A program made the position numbers and the translations under genes. The notes under the pieces were generated by a model. The model searched no databases and was not told where the DNA came from. It saw only the letters and a program-made list of their open reading frames with translations. A stretch of 64,000 bases of DNA. Origin: Triticum aestivum. Taxonomy: Eukaryota; Streptophyta; Magnoliopsida; Poales; Poaceae. The stretch spans positions 418,179,485 to 418,243,484 of the forward strand of contig NC_057809.1 of assembly GCF_018294505.1 (NCBI RefSeq), in the 5' to 3' direction. This document shows, piece after piece, positions 11,164 through 22,473 of this stretch; the stretch's first letter is position 1, and each line of letters begins with the position of its first letter.

Positions 11164-13944
11164 ATCTATCCTTGCTTGTTATGCCTAGCTAGGGGCGTTA
11201 AACAATAGTGCTTGTTGGGAGGCAACCCAATTTTATTTTATTCCTTGATTTCTGCTCCTTTTTAGTAATAAAAAATTTATCTAGCCTCTGTTTTGGTTGT
11301 GCTTTTTGTGTTTAATTAGTGTTTGTGCCAAGTAGAACCGTTGGGAAGACTTGGGGAAAGTCTTGTTACACTAGCTATAAAAAACAGAAACTTCAGTGCT
11401 CACAAGAACTGCTGCCATTTTAATTTGGAAAGTTATATTTAGTTAATTATTTTTGCAGATGATTAATAGATAAATTTCTCACGTCCAGAAATTTATTTTA
11501 GAATTTTTGGGGTTCCATATCTTGAGCTAGCTACAGATTACTACAGATTGTTCTGTTTTTGACAGATTCTGTTTTTCGTGTGTTGTTTGCTTATTTTGAT
11601 GAATCTATGGCTAGTAAAATAGTTTATAAACCATAGAGAAGTTGGAATACAGTAGGTTTAAAACCAATATAAATAAAGAATGAGTTCATTACAGTACCTT
11701 GAAGTGGTCTTTTGTTTTCTTTCGCTAACGGAGCTCACGAGATTTTCTACTTTGAGTTTTGTGTTGTGAAGTTTTCAAGTTTTGGGTAAAGATTTGATGG
11801 ATTATGGAACAAGGAGTGGCAAGAGCCTAAGCTTGGGATGCCCATGGAAGGCATCGTCTCTTTCATCTACTTCTATCGGTAACTTTACTTGGAGCTATAT
11901 TTTTATTCGCCACATGATATGTGTTTTGCTTGGAGCATCTTGTATGATTTGAGTCTTTACTTTTTAGTTTACCACAATCATCCTTGATGTACACACATTT
12001 TGAGATAGCCATACATGATTCGGAATTTGTTAGAATACTCTATGTGCTTCGCTTATATCTTTTGAGTTATATAGTTTTGCTCTAGTACTTCACTTATATC
12101 TTTTAGAGCACGATGGTGGATTTGTTTTATAGAAACTATTGATCTCTCATGCTTCACTTTGATTATTTTTAGAGTCTTAAATAGCATGGTAATTTGCTTA
12201 AAATCCTAATATTCTAGGTATTCAGGATTAGTAAAAATTTCTTATGAGTGTTTTGAATACTAAGAGAAGTTTGATGCTTGATGATTGTTTTGAGATATGG
12301 AGGTAATAATATCAAAGTCGTGCTAGTTGAGTAGTTGTGAAATTGAGAAATGCTTGTGTTGAAGTTTGCAAGTCCCGTAGCATGCACGTATGGTAAACGT
12401 TACGTAACAAATTTGAAACATGAGGTGTTATTTGATTGTCCTCCTTATGAGTGGTGGTCGGGGACGAGCGATGGTCTTTTCCTACCAATCTATCCCCCTA
12501 GGAGCATGCACGTAGTGCCGAGGTTTTTTATGACTTGTAGATTTTTGCAATAAGTATGTGAGTTCTTTATGACTAATGTTGAGTCCATGGATTATACGCA
12601 CTCTCACCCTTCCATCCTTGCTAGCCTCTTCGGTACCGTGCATTGCCCTTTCTCACATTGAGAGTTGGTGCAAACTTCGCCGGTGCATCCAAACCCCGTG
12701 ATATGATACGCTCTTTCACACATAAACCTCCTTATATCTTCCTCAAAACAGCCACCATACCTACCTATTATGGCATTTCCATAGCCATTCCAGGATATAT
12801 TGCCATGCAACTTTCCACCATTCCGTTTATCATGACATATTCATCATTGTCATATTGCTTAGCATGATCATGTAGTTGACATAGTATTTGTGGCAAAGCC
12901 ACCGTTCATAATTCTTTCATACATGTTACTCTTGGTTCATTGCATATCCCGGTACACCGCCGGAGGCATTCATATAGAGTCATACTTTGTTCTAGTATCG
13001 AGTTGTAATCATTGAGTTGTAAATAAATAGAAGTGTGATGATCATCATTTTCTAGAGCATTGTCCCAAGTGAGGAATTATAAAAAAAAGGGGGAGAGAAA
13101 GGCCAAATAAAAAAAAGAGAGAAAGGCTAAACAAAAAAATGAGAGAAAAAGAGAGAATGGACAATGTTACTATCCTTTGCCACACTTGTGCTTCAAAGTA
13201 ACACCATAATCTTCATGATAGAGAGTCTCTTGTTGTGTCACTTTCATATACTAGTGGGAATTTTCATTATAGAAGTTGGCTTGTATATTCCAACAATAGG
13301 CCTCCTCAAGTGCCCTAGGTCTTCGTGAGCAAGCAAGTTGGATGCACACCCACTTAGTTTCTTTTGTTGAGATTTCATACATTTATAGCTCTAGTGCATC
13401 CGTTACATGGCAATCCCTACTCCTTGCATTAACATCAATCGGTGGGCATCTCCATAGCCCATTGATTAGCCTCGTTGATGTGAGACTTTCTCCTTTTTTG
13501 TCTTCTCCACATAACCCCCCTCATTATATTCTATTCCACCCATAGTGCTATGTCCATGGCTCGCGCTCATATATTGCGGGAAAGTTTATACGTTTGAGAT
13601 TACTAAAGTATGAAACAATTGCTTGTCTTGTCATCGGGGTTGTGCATGATGAGAGCACTCTTGTGTGACGAAAATGGAGCATAACTAAACTATATGATTT
13701 TGTAGGGATGAACTTTATTTGGCCATGTTATTTTGAGAAGACATAATTGCTTTGTTAGTATGCTTGAAGTATTATTATTTTTATGTCAATATAAACTTTT
13801 GTCTTGAATCTTTCGGATCTGAATATTCATACCACAATTAAGAAGAATTACATTAAAATTATGCCAAGTAGCACTCCGCATCAAAAATTCTGTTTTTATC
13901 ATTTACCTACTCGAGGACGAGCAGGAATTAAGCTTGGGGATGCT
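11164..13944 (+). other. Element B 3' non-coding region
   Basis: There is no convincing gene in 2.8 kb. Features seen: the phrase GAGCCTAAGCTTGGGATGCCC (11824 on), matched by a similar phrase in element D at about 58960; an A/G-rich stretch at 13079-13160; and, at the right end, TACCTACTCGAGGACGAGCA followed by the likely polypurine tract next to the LTR. D has the same right-hand arrangement at 60549-60587, so B and D are related. Confidence 0.75.
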
Positions 13945-15515
13945 TGATACGTCTCCAACGTATCTATAATTTTTTATTGCTCCATGCTATATTATCTACT
14001 GTTTTGGACATTATTGGGCTTTATCATCCACTTTTATATTATTTTTGGGACTAACCTATTAACCGGAGGCCCATCCCAGAATTGCTGTTTTTTGCCCGTT
14101 TTAGGGTTTCGAAGAAAAGGAATATCAAACGGAGTCCAAACGGAACGAAACCTTCGGGAACGTGATTTTCTCAATGAACAAGACCCATGAGACTTGGACC
14201 TGTGTCAAGACACAAAAGAGGAGGCCACGAGGTAGGGGGCGCTCCTACCCCCCCCCCCCAGGCGCGTCCTCCACCCTCGTGGGCCCCCTGTTGCTCCACC
14301 GACGTACTCCTTCCTCCTATTTATACCTACGTACCCCCAAACGATCAGATACAGAGCCAAAACCCTAATTCCACCGCCGCAACTTTCTGTATCCACGAGA
14401 TCCCATCTTGGGGCCTGTTCCGGAGCTCCGCCGAAGGAGGCATCGATCACAGAGGGCTTCTACATCAACACCATAGCCCCTCCGATGAAGTGTGAGTAGT
14501 TCACCTCAGACCTACGGGTCCATAGTTAGTAGCTAGATGGCTTCTTCTCTCTTTTTGGATCTCAATACAATGTTCTCCCCCTCTCTTGTGGAGAACTATT
14601 CGATGTATTTTTGCGGTGTGTTTGTTGAGACCGATGAATTGTGGGTTTATGATCAAGTCTATTTATAAACAATATTTGAATCTTCTCTGAATTCTTTTAT
14701 GTATGATTGGTTATCTTTGCAAGTCTCTTCAAATTATCAGTTTGGTTTGGCCTACTAGATTGATCTTTCTTACAATGGGAGAAGTGCTTAGCTTTGGGTT
14801 CAATCTTGAAGTGTCCTTTCCCAGTGACAGTAGGGGAAGCAAGGCACGTATTGTATTGTTTCCATCGAGGATAACAAGATGGGGTTTTCATCATATTGCA
14901 TGAGTTTATCCCTCTACATCATGTCATCTTGCTTAAGGCGTTACTCTGTTTTCATTAACTTAATACTCTAGATGCATGCTAGATAGTGGTCGATGAGTGG
15001 AGTAATAGTAGTAGATGCAGGCAGGAGTCGGTCTACTTGTCTCAGACGTGATGCCTATATATATGATCATGCCTAGATATTCTCATAACTATGCTCAATT
15101 CTGTCAATTGCTCAACAGTAATTTGTTCACCCACCATAGAATACTTATGCTCTCGAGAGAAGCCACTGGTGAAACCTATGGCCCCCGGGTCTATCTTCAT
15201 CATATTAATCTCCTACTACTTAGTTATTTCCTTTGCTTTTACTTTACTTTGCATCTTTATCACAAAAATACCAAAAATATTATCTTATCATATCTATCAG
15301 ATCTCACTCTCGTAAGTGGCCGTGTAGGGATTGACAACCCCTTATCGCGTTGGTTGCGAGGATTTATTTGTTTTGTGCAGGTGCGAGGGACTCGCGCCTA
15401 GCCTCCTACTGGATTGATACCTTGGTTCTCAAAAACTAAGGGAAATACTTACGCTGCTTTGCTACATCATCCCTTCCTCTTCGGGGAAAACCAACGCAGT
15501 GCTCAAGAGGTAGCA
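13945..15515 (+). repeat. Element B 3' LTR (1571 bp)
   Basis: The LTR starts TGATACGTCTCCAACGTATC and ends CAAGAGGTAGCA. It contains a GC-rich hairpin (14223-14285) and a TATTTATA box near 14318. From 14672 on it is repeated at 8154-8998. Short ORFs in it are not genes. Confidence 0.9.
14223..14285. other. GC-rich hairpin in LTR B
   Basis: A left arm GGCCACGAGGTAGGGGGCGC faces a right arm ending CCACCCTCGTGGGCC. The arms pair over about 20 bp with a few mismatches, around a loop that includes a run of 12 C. Similar stems sit in LTRs A, C and D. Confidence 0.75.
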
Positions 15516-16478
15516 GTGGCTAGGGTGTGGGCCCCTGGTCTTGATCTTTTGCTAGTATTTTTTTATTATTTCCAAAAATACGCTCCGTGGAGTTTCAGGT
15601 CATACCGAGAACTTTTGTTTCTGCACATAAATAACACCATGGCAATTCTGCTGAAAACAACGCCAGTCCAGGTTAGTTCCATTCAAATCATGCAACTTAG
15701 AGTCCAAAACAAGGGCAAAAGTGTTTGGAAAAGTAGATATGGCGGAGACGTACCAACTCCCCCAAGCTTAAACCTTTGCTTGCCCTCAAGCAATTCAGTT
15801 GATAAACTGAAAGTGATAAAGAAAAACTTCTACAAACTCTATTTACTCTTGTTGTTGTAAATATGTAAAGCCAGCATTCATGTTTTCAGCAAAGATTATA
15901 GACTAACCATATTCACAATAAGGCATATTTCTCATGTTTACTCATATCAATGGCATAATCAACTAGCGAGCAATAATAATAAATCTCGGATGAAAACACT
16001 TTCTCAAAACAATCATAATATGATATAACAAGATGGTATCTCGCTAGCCCTTTCTGAGACTGCAAAACATAAATGCAGAGCACCTTTAAAGATCAAGGAC
16101 TGACTAGACATTGTAATTCATGGTAAAAGAGATCCAGTCAAGTCATACTCAATGTAAACTAACAGTAATGAATGTAAATGACAGTGGTGCTCTCCAACTG
16201 GTGCTTTTAATAAGAATATGATGACTCAACATGAAAGTAAATAGATAGGCCCTTCGCAGAGGGAAGCAGGGATTTGTAGAGGTGCCAGAGCTCGGTTTTA
16301 AAATAGAGATGAATAATATTTTGAGCGGTATAGTTTCATTGTCAACATAACAACCAAGAATGGCGATATCTTCCATCCTACACACATTATAGGCGGTTCC
16401 CAAACAGAATGGTAAAGTTTATACTCCCCCTCCACCAACAAGCATCAATCCATGGCTTGCTCGAAACAACGAGTGCCT
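14672..16478. repeat. 1.8-kb direct duplication, copy 2 (original location)
   Basis: This copy is in its natural context: the second half of LTR B (to 15515), the tail of LTR A (15516-15755) and the adjacent internal region of A. After 16478 (gagtgcct) it continues into A's internal sequence, whereas copy 1 switches to B's internal sequence after 9959. It is therefore the source of the copy at 8154-9959. Confidence 0.9.
15516..15755 (-). repeat. Element A 3' LTR, inner part
   Basis: The segment aligns with 23650-23891 of A's other LTR. It ends TACCA at 15755, where TATCA is expected, a one-base change at the terminus. Next to it, the minus strand reads AAGCTTGGGGGAGT, A's polypurine tract (15756-15769). 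Confidence 0.9.
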
Positions 16479-17800
16479 CCAACTAACAAGAGTCCCAGGG
16501 GGAGTTTTGTTTGCAATTATTTTGATTTAGTTTGCACAAAGCATGGGACTGGGCATCCTGGTGACCAGCCATTTTCTCGTGAGTGAGGAGTGGAGTCCAC
16601 TCCTCTTGAGAATAACCCGTCTAACATGGAAGATACGGACAGCCCAAGTTGATACATGAGCTATTCGAGCATACAAAATAGGATATTTATTTGAAGGTTC
16701 AGAGTTTGGCACATACAAATTTACTTGGAATTGCAGGTAGATACCATATATAGGTAGGTATGGTGGACTCATATGGAATAACTTTGGGGTTTATGGGATT
16801 GGATGCACAAGCAGTATTCTCGCTTAGTACAGGTGAAGGCTAGAAAAAGACTGGGAAGCGACCAGCTAGAGAGCGACAACAGTCATGAACATGCATTAAA
16901 ATTAATCAACACCGAATGCAAGCATGAGTAGGATATAATGCACCATGAACATAAATATCATAGAGGCTATGTTGATTTTGTTTCAACTACATGCGTGAAC
17001 ATGTGCCAAGTCAAGCCACTCGAATCGTTCAAAAGAGGATACCACCCTATCATACCACATCACAACCATTTTAATAGCATGTTGGCACGCAAGGTAAACC
17101 ATTCTAAGCTCCTAGCTAATTAAGCATGGCATAAGCAACTATAATCTCTAATTGTCATTGCAAACATGTTTATTCATAATGGGCTGAATCAGGAACGATG
17201 AACTAATCATATTTACAAAAACAAGAGAGGTCGAGTTCATACCAGCTTCTCTCATCTCAATCATTCCATCATATATCGTCATAATTGCCTTTCACTTGCA
17301 CGACCGAACGATGTGGATAATAATAATAGTGCACATGCATTGGACTAAGCTGGAATCTGCAAGCATTCAATAAATAGGAGAAGACAAGACAATATGGGCT
17401 CTTTTGTCAGATCAACAATAATGCATATAAGAGCCACTTCAACAATTTAATTATGGTCTTCTCCTATCGACCCCCAAAGAAAAGAAAAGAAATAAAACTA
17501 TATACACGGGAAAGCTCCCAACAAGCAAAAATAAGAACGGGAAATCTTTTTGGGTTTTCTTTTCAATTACTACTAAAAGCATGGAAATTAAAACTAGCTA
17601 AACGCTACAACTATTTTTTTTGTTTTTCTTAAGTTTATTAAACACACAAGAAGAAGGCATAAAAATAGAAAATAAACTAGCATGGATGATACATTGAAAA
17701 AGTATGAGCACCGACATCTAGCAATGAGTGTGTGAACATGAATATAATGTCGGTGGGAAATACGTACTCCCCCAAGCTTAGGCTTTTGGCCTAAGTTGGT
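15756..17800 (-). other. Element A 3' non-coding region with polypurine tract
   Basis: Two kilobases without a recognisable coding frame, AT-rich, between the late ORF and the 3' LTR. The only functional site I can name is the polypurine tract at 15756-15769, which primes plus-strand DNA synthesis. Scattered short ORFs have no family resemblance. Confidence 0.7.
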
Positions 17801-18740
17801 CTAATGCCACGGATGGCCTGGCAGATATCCAAAGTTGTAGTTGGGGTCGTACTGAGATGCAGCAGTCATTTCATCGTGTGCCGCAGCTTGGAGGCGAGCT
17901 ATCTCAGCTCTCCTCTTATACTCTTCCGCCTCCTCTCTGGTTATAGAAAGTAGAAGCAGGAAGAGCGACGTGGTAGGTGCGTCGTCTGTCAAAGATTAGT
18001 CGGTACTGGAGGAACTGATCATTCCTCTCAACAAACTAATGATGAACCATAGCCTCATAATCCAAATAAGCAGGGGGCAACTCAATATCATCCTCATGTA
18101 TGGTTATACCAAGAAAATTAGCTATGCGGGTTGCATAAATTCCACCGAAGAAATCTCCATTAAATCTATTAAGATGCAACCTATGTGCAACAATGGCTCT
18201 CAAATTATAAGATTTATCTCCTAACACAACACTCCTAAGAATACTAAGGTCAGGGACACACATGTGACATGCTTCATCTTTACCGTTAATGCATCTACCT
18301 ATGAAGAGAGCAAAATAATGTATAGCAGCAAAGTGAATGCTCCCTATGGTAGCTTGTGCTATATCTCTAGATTCCCCCACAGTTATACTAGCAAGAAAAT
18401 CTCTAAATTCATATTTGCGAGGTTCACTAGCACTACCCCATTGTGGAAGTTTGCAAGCAGTGGTAAAGTCCTCTAAGTCCATAGTGTAAGAATTTTCATA
18501 AAGATCAAATAGGACAGTTTGAGAATTACATGAAGATGAAAATTCAAACCTCCTCACAAAGGAACTTGTAAGATAGTGGTACTGACGGCATTTTTCTTCC
18601 TCGAAGCTCACAAGATCAGCATTACACAAATATGCATTAAATTCTTCCTTAATCCCCGCTCGATCCAAGAAGTCCTCTGAAGGCCATTCACTAGGCCGCA
18701 CTAGAGCGTCCCTTGGTGGCTCATCATCAGCATCACGCAT
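17801..18740 (-). pseudogene. Element A late ORF, Athila ORF1-like plant transposon protein
   Basis: The minus-strand frame starts at ATG 18740 (MRDADDEPPRDALVRP) and runs 234 codons to a TAG at 18038-18036. The same frame continues after that stop (FVERNDQFLQYRLIFDRRR), so this is a CAG-type codon turned into TAG. A further frameshift near 17935 leads to the C-terminal part, which ends in QYDPNYNFGYLPGHPW. Internal motifs YTMDLEDFTTACKLPQWG and GDFFGGIYATR resemble the grass proteins annotated as 'putative plant transposon protein' or Athila ORF1. Its role is not established; its place between protease and 3' LTR is the position of env-like genes. There is no obvious signal peptide or membrane segment. 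Confidence 0.7.
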
Positions 18741-19580
18741 TGCAAGCTAGGGTTCTTGTTTCCTTGAAGAACCACCTTGGTAAATTTTCCTAAACATATT
18801 TCTTCCTTTGAAAAATTTCTGAAATTTTTAGTAACTTCAAATAAAAGTGAACCAAGCTCAACAAAATTGATAGCAACTACTCCTACAAGTGCCTAGAGCC
18901 TATATCATGCATCAAAACTACTTGGAACCACATAAATTTGACATGCCAGCTCAAGAACAGGGTCACCTAGGCAGCAAAAATATGCAATGAATAAAGCAGT
19001 AGAACAAAAACTAATTGGACAATGGAGGAGTCACATACCAAGGAACAACCCCCAAGCAGTTTTGTGAGAGGTGCTTTGAGCAAGGAGATCGAAAATGGCA
19101 GCAAAATGAGCTTGGACTCGGGTTTGAACAGGATAATGGTGTTTGTGGGAGGAAGAAGGAGTGTGTGGGTGCAGGAATAAGTGGAGGAGGTCCACCGTGA
19201 GCCCACGAGGCAGGGGGCGCGCCCAGGGGTAGGGCGCGCCCTCCACCCTCGTGGCTAGGTGGATGCCCCCCTGCTGTGTTCTCAGTGCCAAATATTCTCA
19301 CATATTCCAGAAAAAATCATATTTAAATTTCAGGGCATTTGGAGAACTTTTATTTTCGGGGTATTTTTATATTGCACGGGTAATTCAGATAACAGACAAA
19401 AAATACTATTTTTATTTTATTTAATATAAATAACAAAAAATAAAAGGAGGGTGAAGAAGGTTGTGATTTCTAAATTCATCCATCTCATGATCATCAAAAG
19501 GAATCCATTAACAAGGTTGATCAAGTCTTGTTAACAAACTCATTCCGAATAACATGGCACCGGAGAATTTTCGAATAACA
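18741..19580 (-). other. Element A internal leader upstream of the late ORF, with hairpin
   Basis: No coding sequence. On the minus strand this stretch leads into the late ORF and contains a strong GC-rich hairpin (19203-19254) like the one in the element's own LTR. It may be the leader of a separate internal transcript; that is inference. Confidence 0.5.
19203..19254. other. GC-rich hairpin inside element A
   Basis: The left arm CCACGAGGCAGGGGGCGCGC pairs with the complement of the right arm GCGCGCCCTCCACCCTCGTG over about 22 bp with few mismatches. It matches the LTR hairpin at 23603-23654 in both sequence and layout, but lies in the internal region. Confidence 0.8.
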
Positions 19581-20453
19581 CTACGTTACCTCAACGGGGA
19601 TATGCACATCCCCAACAATAAGAATATCATATTTCTTCTTGATGGTAGGAAGAGGAAATTCAAAACCTCCAAAAATAATCGACGGAATTTTTCCAATAGA
19701 ATTGATACTGTGGACTTGAGGTTGTTTCCTCGGAAAGTGTACCGTATGCTCATTACCATTAACATGAAAAGTGACATTGCCTTTGTTTCAATCAATAACA
19801 GCTCCTGCAGTATTCAAAAAGGGTCTTCCAAGAATAATAGACATACTATCGTCCTCGGGGATATCAAGAATAACAAAGTCCGTTAAAATAGTAACGTTTG
19901 CAACCACAACAGGAACATCCTCACAAATGCCGACAAGTATAGCAGTTGATTTATCAACCATTTGCAAAGATATTTTAGTAGGTGTCAACTTATTCAAATC
20001 AAGTCTATGATATAAAGAGATAGGCATAACACTAACACCGGCTCGAAGATCACACAAAGCAGTTTTAACATAGTTTCTTTTAATGGAGCAAGGTATAGTG
20101 GGTACTCCTGGATCTCCAAGTTTCTTTGTTATCCCACCTTTAAAAGTATAATTAGCAAGCATGGTGGAAATTTCAGATTCTGGTATCTTTCTTTTAGTAG
20201 TAACAATTTCTTTCATATACTTAGCATAAGGATTCATTTTAAGCATATCAGTTAATCGCATACGCAAAAAGATAGGCCTAATCATTTCAGCAAAGCGCTC
20301 AAAATCCTCATCATCCTTTTTCTTGGATGGTTTGGGAGGAAAAGGCATGTGCCTATTGTTCTCTTTCTTTACCATGTTTCCTAGCAACAAAGTCTCTCTT
20401 ATCATAACGTTCATTCTTTGATTGTGGGTTATCAAGATCAACAGCAGGTTCAA
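19581..20453 (-). pseudogene. Element A retropepsin-like protease domain
   Basis: The frame runs from about 20453 to TAG 19583-19581, with an in-frame TGA near 19786. It contains the Athila-type gag/protease linker (FPPKPSKKKDDEDFERFAEM) and the protease core. The catalytic motif reads CDLRAGVSVMP where relatives have DLGAG; the glycine is changed to arginine, which should kill activity. The flap-side motif SIILGRPFL is intact. It is separated from gag by a frameshift at about 20370-20440. In a live element this domain would cleave the gag polyprotein inside the virus-like particle. No polymerase follows; the next sequence is a leader and the late ORF. Confidence 0.8.
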
Positions 20454-22395
20454 TTTCTATATCATTATCATTACTAGGTTGAGCATCAACATGAACATTA
20501 TCATTAACATTATCACTAGTTTCAGGTTCATTACCAGATTGTGTTTCAGCATCATAAATAGAAATATCATTTGGATTCTCAGGTGTTTCAGTAATTGGGT
20601 CACTAGAAGCATGCAAAGTCCTATCATTTTTCTTTTTCTTCCTTTTAGAAGGACTAGGTGCATCTATATTATTTCTCTGAGAATCTTGCTCAATTATCTT
20701 AGGGTGGCCTTCAGGATTCAAAGGTTCCTGAGTCATTTTACCAGTTCTAGTAGCCACTCTAACAACAAAATCATTATTCTTACTATTCAATTCATTGAGC
20801 AAATCATTTTGAGCTTTAAGTACTTGTTCTATTTGAGTGGTAACCATAGAAGCGTGTTTACTAATAAGTTTAAGTTCACCTTTGACATTAGCCATATAAT
20901 CACCCAAGTGTTCAAGCATATCAGCACTGCATTTTAATTATCTACCAAAATAAGCATTGAAGTCTTCTTGCTTAACCATAAATTTATCAAACTCATCTAA
21001 GCATGGGCTAGCAAACTTAGTAAATGGGATTTCAGCTTTATCATATCTATAGAGAGAATTAACCTTTACTACTTGTGTTGGGTTATCAAGACCATGTATT
21101 TCTTCAATAGGAGATGGATTAAAATTATGCATTTCTTCGACAGGCGGTAAATCAAGACCATGTATTTCTTCAATGGGAGGAAAATTCTTAACATCTTCAG
21201 CTTTAATACCCTTTTCTTTGATGGATTTCTTTGCCTCTTGCATATCTTCAGGACTGAGAAATAGAACACTTCTTTTCTTCGGAGTTGGTTTAGGAATAGG
21301 CTCGGGAGCTAGCTCAGGAAGTGTCCAATTATTTTCATTAGTCAACATATTATTCAATAGAATTTCAGCTTCATCTGGTGTTCTTTCCCTGAAAACAGAA
21401 CCAACACAACTATCCAGGTAATCTCTGGAAGCATCGGTTAGTCCATTATAAAAGATATCAAGTATTTCATTTTTCTTAAGAGGATGATCAGGAAAAGCAT
21501 TAAGTAATTGGAGAATCCTCCCCCAAGCTTGTGGGAGACTCTCTTCTTCAATTTGCACAAAATTATATATATCCCTTAAAGCAGCTTGTTTCTTATGAGC
21601 ATGGAAATATTTAGTAGAGAAATAATAAATCATATCCTCGGGACTACGCACACAACTAGGATCAAGAGAATTAAACCATATCTTAGCATCACCCTTTAAT
21701 GAGAACAGAAATATTTTTAGGATATAAAAGTAGCGAGTTCTCTCATCATTAGTGAACAGGGTAGCTATATCATTTAATTTAGTAAGATGTGCCATAACAG
21801 TTTCAGATTCATAGCCATAAAAAGGATCAGATTCAACCAAAGTAATTATATCAGGATCAACAGAGAATTCATAATCCTTATCAGTAACGCAGATAGGTGA
21901 AGTAGCAAAAGCAGGGCCAGGTTTCATTCTAGCATTAAGGGATTGCTGCTTCCATTTAGCTAATAACCTCTTTAGATCATATCTATCATTGCAAGCTAAA
22001 ATAGCTCTAGCAGATTCTTCATCCAGAACATAACCCTCGGGAACAATAGGCAATTCGTATTTATTAGGGTGAGAGTCTTCATCATCACTTTCATCAATAT
22101 TATCAGTTTCAATAATTTCATTCTCTCTAGCCCTATCAAGTTGTTCATCAAGAAATTCACCAAGTGGCATAGTAGTATCAAGCATAGAAGTAGTTTCATC
22201 ATAAGTATCATGCATAGCAGAAGTGGCATCATCAATAACATGCGACATATCAGAATCAATAGCAGATGCAGGTTTAGGTGTCGCAAGCTTACTCAAAACA
22301 GAAGGTGAATCAAGTGCAGAGCTAGATGGCAGTTCCTTACCTCCCCTCGTAGTTGAGGGATAAATCTTGGTTCTTGGATATTTCAAGTTCTTCAT
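20353..22395 (-). pseudogene. Element A gag polyprotein
   Basis: The frame starts at ATG 22395 (MKNLKYPRTKIYPS), 49 nt past the primer-binding site. A TAA at 20940-20938 breaks it, and the same frame goes on to 20353. An acidic N-terminal third (MLDTTMPLGEFLDEQLD) is followed by the retrotransposon gag core at about residues 190-330: FSLKGDAKIWFNSLDP, EEESLPQAWGRILQLL and DIFYNGLTDASRDYLDSCV. The part after the stop is Asn/Asp-rich and Lys-rich (KRKKKKNDR). Gag would form the particle that packages the RNA. The TAA is likely CAA to TAA. The length before the stop (485 codons) is normal for the core region. Confidence 0.82.
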
Positions 22396-22443
22396 AATGA
22401 TAAGCAGATATAAATCTCAAGTGACTCAAAGAATAGAGCTATG

Positions 22444-22463
22444 CTCCCTGGCAACGGTGCCAT
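22444..22463 (-). other. Element A primer-binding site
   Basis: The minus strand reads TGGCACCGTTGCCAGGGAGC starting 10 nt after the 5' LTR. It resembles the common plant site TGGCGCCGTTGCCGGGGAGC, attributed to tRNA-Asp; the two differences are both G to A. It confirms that the LTR at 22474-23891 is the 5' one. Confidence 0.75.
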
Positions 22464-22473
22464 AAAAGAGTCT

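Larger units (their letters stand above)
9960..15515 (+). mobile_element. Element B: non-autonomous Ty3/gypsy retrotransposon lacking its 5' end
   Basis: B reads on the plus strand: internal region with a coiled-coil/protease frame (10021-11163), a long non-coding 3' part, a polypurine-like tract (AAGCTTGGGGATGC) and an intact 3' LTR (13945-15515). GTGGC follows the LTR and is continuous with A's LTR sequence, showing B sits inside A's 3' LTR. B's 5' LTR and leader were overwritten by the duplicated segment 8154-9959. No polymerase region is present. From memory the LTR resembles the WHAM/Sabrina group of Triticeae gypsy elements; a search of a repeat library is needed to name it. Confidence 0.8.
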
